Source: Epiperipatus broadwayi
Taxonomy: Eukaryota > Onychophora > Udeonychophora > Euonychophora > Peripatidae
Direction: 5' to 3'
Assembly (NCBI GenBank): GCA_028023455.1
Contig: JAQFVV010000112.1
Coordinates: forward strand, 2,356,001-2,420,000
Length of the DNA stretch: 64,000 bases
Part shown: positions 1 through 11,349 of the stretch, in pieces
How the letters are laid out: every line of letters starts with the position of its first letter
Position numbering within the stretch: the stretch's first letter is position 1
Translations under genes and position numbers: made by a program
The notes under the pieces: model-generated
Told to the model about the DNA's origin: nothing
Seen by the model: only the letters and a program-made list of their open reading frames with translations
Databases searched by the model: none

Positions 1-512
1 CATTGATATGCTACATGATGACAATAATAAAGATTTATCAAATCGTATGGTATAATGATAAACATTCCATCCAACATGCTTACAAACCGGGTTCGAATTT
101 GGCATCAATGTGCTACTTAATGATTATAATAGTAAGACATCAATGTGCTACTTAATGATTATAATAGTAACGATATATTAAATATCATGGTACAATGGTA
201 AACCCAACCATAGCCATGCCTGAGAACCAGATTCGAATCTGACATCAATGTGTAAAATGATGATTATAATGCAAATTTTGTGATACAATTGCATGCATAT
301 TCATTAAGCATGTCTACGAAATGGATTAGAATTTGGCATCAATGTGATAAATGATGATAATATATATTAAATTTTATGATCAGTCATGGCTGTGAACTGG
401 GTTCGAATCTAATATCAGTGGGGTAAATTATGACTATAATAAAGATCAAAACTTGTAGTACCATGTTAAGCACATCTTTCAGTTATGCCTATGAAATTGA
501 TTCAAATCTAGA
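1..512 (+). repeat. Tandem array of degenerate tRNA-like monomers
   Basis: About five diverged monomers follow one another. Each pairs an A-box-like stretch (for example atggtacaatggtaa near 188-203) with a B-box-like stretch (gggttcgaat at 89-98; variants near 228, 325, 397 and 497), followed by a shared 'catcaatgtg...atgatgattataat' spacer. A 35-bp piece is duplicated head to tail at 102-170. The pol III-type boxes point to a tRNA-derived SINE that has amplified in tandem. It is not a tRNA gene: no monomer folds into a clean cloverleaf by eye. The array runs off the left edge of the window. Confidence 0.6.
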
Positions 513-1129
513 AAAGGTAAACCCAAATATTTTTTTCTAGATTTTATGTATAATTACTTTTTTTTTCAGTTAGTTACTCAATATCACTCGATTACAGAAT
601 ATCAAAGAACTTTTAGCTCAAGGATAATTCTCAATTTTTGGAAAGCTGTAAGCATAGAGAGTATTGTTATCTAATGCAAATTTCAAGGCAATTTTAACAC
701 TATCTTACATGAACATCTTCTTTATTGGTTAAAAAGCCACCTGAATTATCTTCTTGTATATATAACAGACTTGAAATAAAGAGCTGCACTATTATATAGT
801 CATTCATAACCTGAGAATAGAATGGTTGGCAATGCATTATATTTGTAAAAGGTACTCATTCATTGACTACTATCAGTGAATTTACAGTGTAAATAACTAG
901 ATATGTCATGAATGCTTGAAAACTTGCTTACCATTCATATCTTGGCAACTTAATATTAGTTGTTTTGTATTTGATCTCATTCATGTCAAAGTGTTTTTTA
1001 AAGAAGTAATTGTTTGCAATAGCAAAAGTAATGTTTTCAATTTTATAGTAAAAATTCTGACCATAGCTTAAGAAAGAGAATCAACTTTGTGGTGAACTGT
1101 TAAGTTTATGGTTGTTACAGGACTTATTC

Positions 1130-2035
1130 TTTGAAATGAATACATACAAAATGTATATAAAGAAGAGCTGAGATTAATACTTTAACAACCTGAGATGCTA
1201 AGCATGCTTTAGACTACCTGGTAGTCATATTCATAGAAATAGTTACCCAAAAAGCTTGTGAGTTTTAGAAAAGAAAAAGCAAGAGTGGGGATTTACATAA
1301 AATTTGAATATAGGATATAAATAAGTTAATTTAAATGTGCCACTTTTTTGATAGGGGTTGCAGAGTTCTTTTTTGATTGTGTACATATTGTTGGATAACT
1401 TTTTATACAATTTAAGAATTCTACTCTGGAGGCAGCTTGTTTTTGTATTGTTAATAAGGTGATTCAGGGTAGGAGGGGTGTGAAGGCCAGAATTCCCTAG
1501 TTGTACACAAAGTTATATGCAACAATACAACTGCCATGCATTTTATTACAAGGAATCATGTGCCAATCTATCAGAATTGCATAGCACAAATATCAATACA
1601 ATTGAACTAAGACTAATACTGAATTCAAATCTATTCTTCTTGAACCTAAATCTAAACATGATCACAGCTTCAAACCTATATCTAACAGCATTGACTGCTC
1701 CAAAAGAAATGATGCTAAATATAAAGTTAAAGAGGTCTGGCATATTGTCAACAATATACACATTAATCAACAAAAAAGAATCTTGTGTTCCCCTGTCAAA
1801 GAAGTGGCTCATTTAAATTAACTTAATTGTATCCTATATTCAAATGTTATGCAAATTCCCACTCTTGGGTTTTTCTTTTATAATAGACACAAACTTCTTG
1901 CACAACTATTGCTATGAATACGATTACCAATTAGTCAAAAGCATGTTTAGCATGTCATGCTGTTAAAGTATTAAACCAAGCTGTTCTTTAGATACATTTT
2001 GTATGTATTTATGTTGAATTACATTTTTCCGAGAA
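1130..2035. mobile_element. Foldback (long inverted-repeat) element
   Basis: The left arm (about 1130-1400) and right arm (about 1765-2035) are reverse complements over roughly 270 bp with scattered mismatches. Shared landmarks include the outer acatacaaaatgtat, 'aatactttaaca', and 'ttaatttaaatg'. The middle (1400-1765) is unique and has no recognisable coding sequence; the 99-codon frame at 1517-1816 overlaps the arm and shows no protein similarity. A solo right-end copy lies at about 39885-40000. This is a non-autonomous foldback or MITE-like element; I could not settle its superfamily or its target duplication. Confidence 0.7.
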
Positions 2036-2039
2036 AATT

Positions 2040-3440
2040 TTTTAAAAGATTAAAGGATTTATTATCATTTTCTATCTTTATTTATTCATCAAAATCTATT
2101 TTCAATGTAGGTAGGAAGACTTTATCATGTGTTTGAAGTGTTTGTATTCAGTCATTTATAGTTAAAATCTGCAAAGCGCATGTGCAACAGCTTAATGCTG
2201 TTTAGCTATTACAGTTTATAAAACTTCGCGCTATATAAAATAATTGATTTATTTACTTAAGTAAAACAATAAATTATAAAAGTTAGCTTCAATCTAGAAA
2301 CCTTTAGTTTTTAAGTATGTCACTCTATCACTAAGGGCTCACTGATCAGTTACTAATGATAGCATGTGACTCTAAAACAATATCAAATTCATAATAAATA
2401 ATAAAATGAGCACTTCATGATACACTTTTAACTGATATGTCTGTAATGTATTAATAAAACGAATTGTTAAAAGTGCAAAAGGAAATTCATAACATAATGT
2501 TTAATCAACATTGTTATAATTTCCCATATTCAAGTGTAAAAAGTGATAAGCATGTGAATAATGAACTTTACAATAACACTCAGTAAGCTGACATCATATT
2601 AATTAGTTTTATTTGCTAGAAAAATTCTTAAATGAAATTTTTATAATAATGGCTTTATTTTACATCAACAAAGATGCCAAGTCTCATTTCTATAATAGTT
2701 CTATACATATTTTTTTTAATAGGCAAGGATAACACAATCATCAACATAGTATAAAATCAAAAGGCAAGAAGATGAAGTTCTTTTGGATTTTAATTGTATT
2801 TAAATTAAAAATTTGGCCATGAATCCGAACCATAAAGATATTCAGGTGTTCCTGTTATTTTGTACAATTAATTAGATTTGAACCAAATCCAGGAAATTGT
2901 TTTGGAAGTCAAACCCCAAATTCCACCTGATAATCTTCTTGCTTACAATTAATTTGTATTAAATAGTGCATTGTTTTGTTTTAAAGTCACTAAGTAGGTA
3001 AAATAATTTTGTGGTTAGTTACTCTGGAGGTCATGGAATAATAAATTAGCAGTGAGTTTTCATTTATTCTACCATTGCTCTGGCCTACACAGGAAAAGTC
3101 TGAAATCAATAGTTGAATTTAAAATTAGATATGCCACTATTACATGACTGAAACCTATTTGGTTCATCATTGATGTAAACAAATGCTTGTCTGGTTCAGT
3201 TTTTTTTAAACAAAGAACAAATGAAAAAAGTGGCTTTAAAGTAATATGTGATATTGTATTTCTTGGCTAAAAGTGACTTGAAATAGAATGTAGAAGTCTG
3301 CTGCCCATGTCATCTAGATTCCATTAATTTAAACTAATCAGAGTGGAAATGAGTCACACAATGCCTTTTTGGATGTGAGTCTATAGTTGTTATTCAATGT
3401 TTACATATTGCTATCAGCTGCTACTATTCATAAGAAGAGT
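2040..3440. other. Intergenic AT-rich stretch
   Basis: No open frame of note, no tRNA-like boxes and no long inverted repeat were seen. Confidence 0.5.
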
Positions 3441-3449
3441 GTTATAGTG

Positions 3450-4035
3450 GCAAAGAATGGGATAGAAGAATAGATGCATTAATAAAAAATAGGAGCTGGA
3501 AAGATGGAGAACTAATATGGATAGTGAAAAAAGTTTAAATATATATAGAAGTAAATAGAATAATGGGTGTGCATTAATTTATGATAATAGCAAGGAAAAT
3601 AGGTTACTGTTTGAGGCTCAAATATGATTATTAGCAACAAAGAAATATACACATAAGTGGAAAAATGTAAGTGATTTAATCTGCAAATTATGTATGGAAG
3701 GCATGGAAAATATTAGGCATCTGCTAATTGAATGTAGATGCTTGCAAACAGAAAGGGTATAAATAATGAAGTTGTGGGAGAAAGTGGGTTTTTATGCTGG
3801 ATTTGGAAAAAGATAAGGGGATCTAGATATAAAGGCCATAGAGTGGAAAAGGATGATGATATGGAAATGGAATGGAGCAGGATAGAGAAGAATATGGGAA
3901 AAACTTGAGATAAGGAATGGAAAGAGAAGATAAAATGGCTAACAGGTTTTCTCTGGGCATAGTGGTTTAGAGATTCCTGACTTTGATAAAGAAGTAACCA
4001 TATCACAGCACATCACAAGCAAAGGAAAAAACTAA
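3450..4035 (+). pseudogene. LINE 3' end, C-terminal zinc-knuckle region (dead)
   Basis: Translation of the plus strand across several stops gives a typical LINE ORF2 tail: WDRRIDALIKNRSWKDGE near 3457, then KKYTHKWKNVSDLICKLC near 3640, then a CKLC-x(10)-H-x4-C pattern (LICKLCMEG...IRHLLIEC) around 3675-3740. Non-LTR retrotransposons of several clades carry such a CCHC-like motif after the reverse transcriptase. Stops interrupt at least three places and no RT domain precedes it, so this is a 5'-truncated, decayed insertion. A related tail lies near 52960-53110. The clade is not resolved. Confidence 0.6.
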
Positions 4036-5520
4036 TGTAAAAATCATGTGAAAGTATACATTATACATGTTATATTTTTATTCATGCTCAACATTCAATA
4101 AGTAAAAAAAAAAGAAGGGAGGGGGGTAAAAACCGACATTATAAATACATATTTGTGTGTGAGCATGTTTGATTTTTTTTTTTTAGCTATCTCATTTTCT
4201 ACTGATTGAAGCTGTAATTTGAAACTGGCTAAAGTTGCAATATGTCAAAACTGGTTTTTGACCTAATAGCCTTTTGAACTAAAAGAGGATAATTTACGAT
4301 TAAAGTGAAAAGAACTTGACAATGAAGAATTGGAGACAATCTAATTAAGGCCGAGTCATATTTTAAAACTACAGTAACTTTCTCATGTTCAAGATTGGAT
4401 CCCCCCTCCCCGAGGAAATTTAATATAAAATGCAGATGTTTCATTTAGAATAACAATATGCAAGCTATCCTGTGATTCCAACATAATTTTCTTGTATACT
4501 TTTATATACCATAACGTATCGAATAAATAAGAAATGCCAAGTTGTAATAATTCTACTCTAGGAAGTAGAAAATGAAGCCCCTAAAAAAATTAAATGCAAA
4601 GAAAGTTAGAAATGATAACTATTTTTGTCAGGAATTGTTGAGTAATACCATGATCCTGATATCAATTATAACCTTAATAAAATGACTAAATTTGCTGCTC
4701 GGTCAATAGTTTACCTTTTACTCTAGAAGGAATCAAGTTTTGTCATTTTATTATAATATCCACTGCCTCCACAAATAAACATCCTCATGAACAGAAAGAG
4801 TAAGTGTTCAAATCAAAACGTAAAAATGAAAGTAATATGTTGTCATTTTATTAATTAAAAGTACAAATTAAAAAAAAATTGAGGGGTGAGAATAAAAAAA
4901 AAATCCTTAGAACAAATCATAAAGAGTAAAATAATTTTTTAAAAAAAAGGCATTTTACAAAAAAAAAAAAAGAATTATATTATTTCAAAGACAGTAAGTG
5001 CATGAGATCTGCAGAGAAAGGTAAAAATGATTCTAAAAATGTTAACTTCCTTGCATAAGCTCACATATGATCTAGAGTTCAAATATAATGAATCATAACT
5101 TCAGTTAGATCATTTCTGGGATCAAACTTCTGAAGTTTTTGATAATTAATTAGAAAGCTATAATGTTCACATATGAACCTGCATAGTTTAATGCAGTGGT
5201 TGAAGCTAGAGTTCAAAGATACAGTGCGATCAAACTCCTGAAGTTTTTGATAGTCTATGCTCATAAAGTATATATAATAAGGCTTACCATGTTTATTCAA
5301 GATATCTTTATGATTAACCCATTACCATTTTTCACATTTAATACTTATCTCCTCTGATTTTAATGATCATGTATATAATTTTACAGTTTATAATACTAAG
5401 AATATAAATCAAATTCATTTAAATGATTATAAGTGATGTGGTGGGCTATTTCCATCATGACTGTTGAATGTGTAGAAAATTTTAAACTTTATTTAAACTT
5501 TCCACAAATAACCAATACAG
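4036..5520. other. Intergenic, low-complexity AT-rich DNA
   Basis: Poly-A rich stretches (around 4860-4970) and short chance frames only. A short direct repeat, 'tcaaactYctgaagtttttgat', occurs near 5124 and 5228. No gene is supported. Confidence 0.45.
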
Positions 5521-5537
5521 GTTACTAATTACACAAC

Positions 5538-5572
5538 ATTTGAGTAGTATTATTCTCACTCTTCTTCAGGTA
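5538..5572 (-). ncRNA. Hammerhead-like motif of Penelope-terminus type (degenerate)
   Basis: On the minus strand CUGAAGA (5563-5569) is followed by a potential stem II, GAGU paired with ACUC, and then AAAUG where GAAA is expected, so one G is missing. Position 7 of the hammerhead core (U in CUGAUGA) is known to be tolerant, so CUGAAGA alone is not disabling, but the lost G is. Termini of Penelope-like elements are known to carry such hammerhead motifs. No RT lies nearby. A tRNA-like segment lies directly upstream on the same strand. Confidence 0.45.
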
Positions 5573-5604
5573 TTGCTGGCCTGATGTGCACAATGAAAGT
5601 ATTC

Positions 5605-5690
5605 ACATAGAAGTCGAACTCACACCTTTAGATCTTGAATATCGAATTTAAGGCAAATACTCTAACCGAGATATTCTATCAAAGGCAACA
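5605..5690 (-). repeat. tRNA-derived SINE head
   Basis: Minus-strand sequence has an A-box-like 'tatctcggttagagta' and a B-box-like 'gagttcgacttct' at tRNA-like spacing. Together with the hammerhead-like motif immediately downstream on that strand it resembles a SINE with a Penelope-type tail. No cloverleaf can be closed, so this is not scored as a tRNA gene. Confidence 0.5.
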
Positions 5691-5699
5691 GATAGTAAA

Positions 5700-8395
5700 A
5701 ATATGATGTATTTATATATGAAGGTTGGTTCAAATCCTCCTGAGTCCCTCAATTTTTTTTTAATGATTCTTTCAGAATCTAGTTTGTACATTATCTTACT
5801 AATATTTTGAACCTGTTTGTTCTCCTGAATAAGTTTTTAATCTCCTATTCATATGTTTTCCACTCATTCTCTCATTTTCTTTTTTTTTTTACTGTTACTT
5901 TATAATCCCTAATTACTTAAGACAGTATAGGGTTTGATCAAAAACCTCTTATGTTATTGGTCATCTTTCAAAACTAATTGTGAATAAATATTATATGTTT
6001 GAAAACAATCACATAGTCCACAATTATAAAGAGCAATTCTGACTCTAATCTTTTCTTTTTCATTATTGTTTTGTTTTTTTACTTGGGGATTACAAGTGAC
6101 AGCTAAAGATAATAAATAAATTCAGCTGTTATGCTTAATGGGAGCTAGTTTTCACATTTACAATTATAAAAATCCTTCTAAGTCTATGATAAATTTTGAT
6201 ACATATACTTGGTTAAAAATCATGGAAAAATAATAAAGTCAATCTGAATTTTTGAGGTACAGTTATAAGTTTTGAAAATAAATAAATGTAACTATTTTAA
6301 ATTACATAAATGTGCTTATTTTTAACTTGATACCTTAATTGCATAAGATATTGCTGATTTATTTATTTCTCTACCCTGGTCAATCATGCTATCTAGTACT
6401 CATTACTCAATACTTATATTGTCTATTTGTTAATGCAATACACAATTATTGAAACTAAACTATTTCAAACAATCTGAAACTTTTTCAAAATATGTTTTTA
6501 AATTTGTGCACAATATTATCTAGCATAAATATGCCACCAGCAGGGGCTCCCCAGCTAAACAAGTTCTCACAGAATAGAATTTGAATTAAAAGGTATTAAG
6601 GTCATACTATTACAAGCTTATGTCTGAAAATAAATGACAGTGGTAAGAACCAGAATCAGATAAATCTAGGCATGTAAGTAATGTCTTTAGAGACTATAAT
6701 ATTGAATATATATATTTAAAAAAAAACCTCAGAAAAAAAGGATCAAATAGTCACTAGAGGTTACTGCAACACAAAATTTCTCAACAAAATATAATGAATC
6801 TTGAACATGAGATGTTATTATAATTCTTATTAGATGTTGGTGAAAAGCAATGACAAACTATCACAGATGATGATCAAGTCCTTTTTATTATTAAAAGAAA
6901 TCTGTTATCCAAAAGATTATGTGTGTGTTTGTGTATAGGTGTGCATAAGACACAAGTTTCAAATGTTATAGTTAAGTAAACCATTAAATTTTAAGCTATC
7001 TAATGTAAAGGCAACAATACAATTAAGTAGAAAATAGCTCATTGTTCTGTTGCCTTGACAACAGGTTGCTTAGATTCTATTGGTTTATTTAAACATCAGT
7101 CTGTGTACATGATTTATGTATAATAATCAATTAGCTATGGTTTAATATATGTATAAACAAAATCTTGCTTTTCTGATTTTTTTTTCAAGATTAGATACTT
7201 TGTATATACATCTTTATATAACTGTTTATATAAATAATACAATTACGCAATTGTATATTATAATGTTATAAGATGTTAATTATAATAGCCATATTCTGAA
7301 TTGTAAACTATGATATTACAAGGATTCCATGAAAAATTTCAAGAAAACCCTCTTTATCAGATGTATCAAGCCCTAAAACATCATTAATCAATGTAATATT
7401 TAAGGCTTGAACACCCTTGAATGTATTTGTATTAAGATTTTACTTACTTTATTTTAAAATATGAAAGTTGAAGTCTACATAATTATGAAATGATATGTTC
7501 ATTATAGACAATATTTAATTAAAATTTTTGGATATGCCACTCTTATTCATAACAAATATATTCTACAGATTATAATAAATGAATACTAGTGTATATATCA
7601 TACACACAGATTCTAAGTACCTTCTATGTATTTATATAAAGTATTGTAATATACCTTGGCTATATATGTCTAATTTCAGAGCAGACTAAAAACTTCTAGA
7701 AGTTTTGAAAACTTTCAAGGCAATATAAATTTATTTTCTTTATAAAAATCAAAATTATCATATCGTACTTAACTGAGTTATTAAACATTAAATTGTCTAA
7801 TCAACAACTTTAAGAACAAACTCCCTTTTGAACATTACCTCCATCCAAATTGTATACAAGATTTCCTGTAATCAAGCCCATTGTAAATGGTCTCCGTCAG
7901 AGAATCTAATGCTAGCCTGACAACCAGACTATCCCAATATCAATATATATATATATAAAAAGACAAAAACAATTCTTACCAAAAAAAATCTATATTTCTC
8001 GACCATGAAAATCAGCTTGGCTATGTATTCAAACCCACACTAGTGACAGTTATATGCTTAGAAAGAAATGATGCAAAGCATAAAATAAAGAAGGCATGGC
8101 ATTTCACAAATAATGCCAATGCCATCACTGAAAAATAATGCTGCTTCCCCCTCTCTAAAAACTGGGCCATATAGCCCAAGTCATTTACATATAATTTACA
8201 TACAATTTGCATAGCATTTATATCACAATCCTCTAGACTTCGCAGATGCATTGCTATGATTATGATATTGCTTAAAAGACACTAAATTACATTAAGTGTA
8301 TAAAAATCCCCCTAAGGGAGAATTTGTGTATCACGCCTCCAAGCGCTCACATCTCAACTACCACATTTAGATAACTTTGTAATTATTTATTAGTA
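5700..8395. other. Intergenic AT-rich stretch
   Basis: No coding signal. The minus frame at 8021-8251 lies in a slightly less AT-rich patch but shows no recognisable domain. A segment near 7285-7330 resembles 27822-27870, and one near 7052-7090 resembles 33721-33757, so both are old dispersed repeats of unknown type. Confidence 0.4.
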
Positions 8396-8400
8396 AAGTT

Positions 8401-8545
8401 AATGCCTTGTCTGGTTTACTGCAATGATGTAGTGCCAGGTTCTGGAGTATATATTCCTCGGGTCGAATCCAGTTCTGGCATTAATTCTTATGAACTCCTG
8501 AGCAGACTTAGTCATTCAGTTATTTATTTATTTAGTAAAGGTAAT
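8401..8545 (+). repeat. tRNA-derived SINE, family S1
   Basis: Has the S1 layout: an A-box-like tctggtttactgcaatgatg, 'ttctgga..ata', a B-box-like gggtcgaatccagttctggc, and a tail with 'tgaactcctgagcag'. The short plus frame starting at 8402 is a translation of this repeat and not a gene. Other S1 copies lie near 8.9, 30.9, 39.7, 49.4-49.7, 54.8, 55.5 and 63.3 kb. Confidence 0.7.
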
Positions 8546-8871
8546 CCACTTTTAAATAGCCTACTGCAGAAAAAAATTCATCTCAACAGTCTTCTAAATA
8601 GAAATAATGAAATAGAAAGCATTACTCATGAAGCTAGTCAAGTGTCAGGTTTGAGTTTTAAGGATTTTTTTTTTCTCTTTTGTCTTATTCCTATTTAAAA
8701 CTAGCCAAATATCAATTCACTAACCAGTGATTGAATGAAACAAACCATGTTGTTATGAATTGACTATATGAAAAAAATATTAGGCCAGTTTGTAATCCAA
8801 AAAAAAAAGTTTACTCAGCCTAGATTCGAATCCAAATCATGATCATGTCACTATGCATTATTATGATTAAC

Positions 8872-9025
8872 TTATTGGCAATAAAAATAAATAATCAAGT
8901 CGCATTATTGCTCAGAAGTTCATAAAAAGTTCAAATGCTGAAAATGTCAAAAGAGGAATCAATCCAGAGACCTTTTGCTCCAGAGACTGACATTCTACCA
9001 GTGCACTGAACCATGTAGTGCATTA
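8872..9025 (-). repeat. tRNA-derived SINE, family S1
   Basis: The reverse complement reads catggttcagtgcactgg (A-box region), 'tctctggattgattcc' (degenerate B-box) and 'tgaacttctgagcaataatg' (tail), matching the S1 copies. It lies in opposite orientation to the copy at 8.4 kb. Confidence 0.7.
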
Positions 9026-9029
9026 GTGG

Positions 9030-11190
9030 TAATGACTAAATATTATCAGATGATGAGAACTCCCATAAAACATCACATGACCTCTGCGTGCACATTACTT
9101 TAAAAAGCAAATCTATTTCTCCTAACGCTAAGATTCTTCTGAGACAATAAATCTACACAGACAGATAATATAAAATCTAATAAACTCATTATTCAAACAT
9201 ATTATCATCGTAATAAAATATTAAATGCCTGGCAGTATTTTAATATAAATGATTTTCCGTATTATTTGTTTAATTTTTGAATATTTGAACTTGATTTAAT
9301 AATTTTCAGAAAATATATATATACATAAAGAATGTCACCTTTGTTTAAACTTTGAATAGATAATTGTTTTCTTCCACTCGAGGTAAAAATATTGTACGTC
9401 ATAAAAAAAAGAAAAAATATATTATCTCAGTTTAAACTTTGACTAGATAAATTGTTTTCTTCAACTTGGAGTATAAATATTATTCATTTATCATTCCACT
9501 CAGTTCTCAACCATCCTGTTCACGTCCCATTAGTAAGATTGTTGAGATTTTAAAAACTTCTGTTCTTATTTCTTTACAACTAGTAACTGCACTTCGTGTA
9601 AATTTAGGAGCGTCAAACATTTGTGTCAGTGTAGGAATGTGCTTAATGAATTTTTAAAAGAGGGAGTTTAAATACAGTTCTGGTAAATATTTATGACTAT
9701 AATTTGAAATTAAAATCCCCAAATGAAACCGAAGTTGATAAATTGTTTGCTTAAAGACTTCAAAATATTTTTAATTTGTTTACTTTAAGTAAAATCATAA
9801 ACTATTTATTGTGATTTGTCATTTTCGTATTCTTGATTTGTTTTAATGTAAACAATATACATAAACTTTAGTTTTAATCCTACACAGAATGTCAATGGCC
9901 ATACCTTAACATTTTTATAAAAAGGTTATCACTTGTATACACATGTAATACTATATTTAATATAATCTTAACCGTAATAAAAATTGGACAAAAAGACAGG
10001 AACATCACAACATTTTTTCATAAACTTTTTAATTAATTCAGAGCACTAGCTTAATTAAACGGTATTTAAAAGAATAATTATATACTTAAGTGCAGTCAGT
10101 TCCATTTTTTAATTTGAAGTCCTCACTGATTATGGCAAAAGCCGAAATCAATCTGGGACCCGAATATTAAACATTATATAATCTGATGTTACTGATTACT
10201 TAGGCTTACAATAAGTGACATAAGAATAAAAAAACTGCTTTATGAGGGAAGTAAACCTGTAATATCTGTTAGCATCATTTACAGTACCATTTCCATAACA
10301 ATTGATTGAAGAATTGAATTATATAACATCAATGCAGTATTTAAGAAAAAATGAATCCACTGCATATGGAGTAGTTAGTTGTTAATGTAGGTTATTGATT
10401 TTTTACTCATTGTTCGGAATAATTTAAGCGAAGAGTGACGGATTCCAAGCTAAAAGTTTCTCAGTTGAAATTCAATAACGATATAGTTTCTGAGATCATA
10501 TTAATGCAGAAATACACAGCAACATATTTTATTTTAGATTATGTTAGTTCCTAACTTTGTGAAATGTTTTTGAGTTTACAAGAGGGTAAATAGTTAGTAT
10601 TTGATTAGCTGGAGTATTGATATATAAAACTGTCCGAATTGAATCATAAAATTTATAATGATATTCACTTTAAGTATGAGAACAAAAAGTTTTAGAAACT
10701 AATTGCAGTCAGAAATCAGTCTTTACAAAGGATGAATGGTCATAAAACATTGACCAATCACTGCATAGATCAGCATCTTTCTGAACGTATTCCAGTGATT
10801 TTCAAAATAATTTATTATAAGCTTCTCAAAACAAAATTTAGATCTGAATTAAACATAATTTTTAACGTAAACGCCATGATGAAGTGTGTGATGATGTCAT
10901 AAGTGTTAGAAAAATACTATATGATTGGAGATCATTGCTTAAAACTTCTTCCAACCCTTAAAAGAACTTAAATCTGGCTTTAAAAAAATTACCAACTAGA
11001 TTGCCTTCTTTAAAATTGTAAAACATAATGGTAAAACCCTTATGATTTGAGTAGCCATATCACCTTTTTCTTAGTCTAATCATTGTTCTAAATGGATGCA
11101 TCAATATTGCAGATTGTGGTGAAACCACCATAACCATTATAGTAGATAAAATAAAGTCATATCATGTGACTTAATTTGATAAGCTTGTAA
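9030..11190. other. Intergenic AT-rich stretch
   Basis: A local partial duplication is visible: 'gtttaaactttga.tagataa' occurs near 9343 and 9430. Nothing else is supported. Confidence 0.4.
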
Positions 11191-11194
11191 TTAT

Positions 11195-11349
11195 AAACTA
11201 AAATAAAGAGCAAGCTAATAGCTCTAATAAGCTTTATTGATAAATGCCACTAGAGAAAGTATTTAAAATCTCTATAAAAATTTTGAATGCTTTCTTTTGC
11301 AGCATTTATCCATAAAGCTTGTTAGAGCTATTAGCTCTTTAGTTTAGTT
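11195..11349. mobile_element. Hairpin MITE
   Basis: Two ~50-bp arms are reverse complements with a few mismatches, sharing 'gctaatagctct' and 'aagctttat.gataaatgc', and flank a ~45-bp loop. The compact hairpin suggests a small non-autonomous DNA element. No clear target duplication was seen. Confidence 0.55.

Noticed and set aside
1517-1816. 99-codon plus-strand frame
   Set aside because: Overlaps a foldback arm, shows no domain and has an opposite-strand frame of similar length; chance frame.
8402-8698. 98-codon plus-strand frame
   Set aside because: Its first half is a translation of a tRNA-derived SINE.
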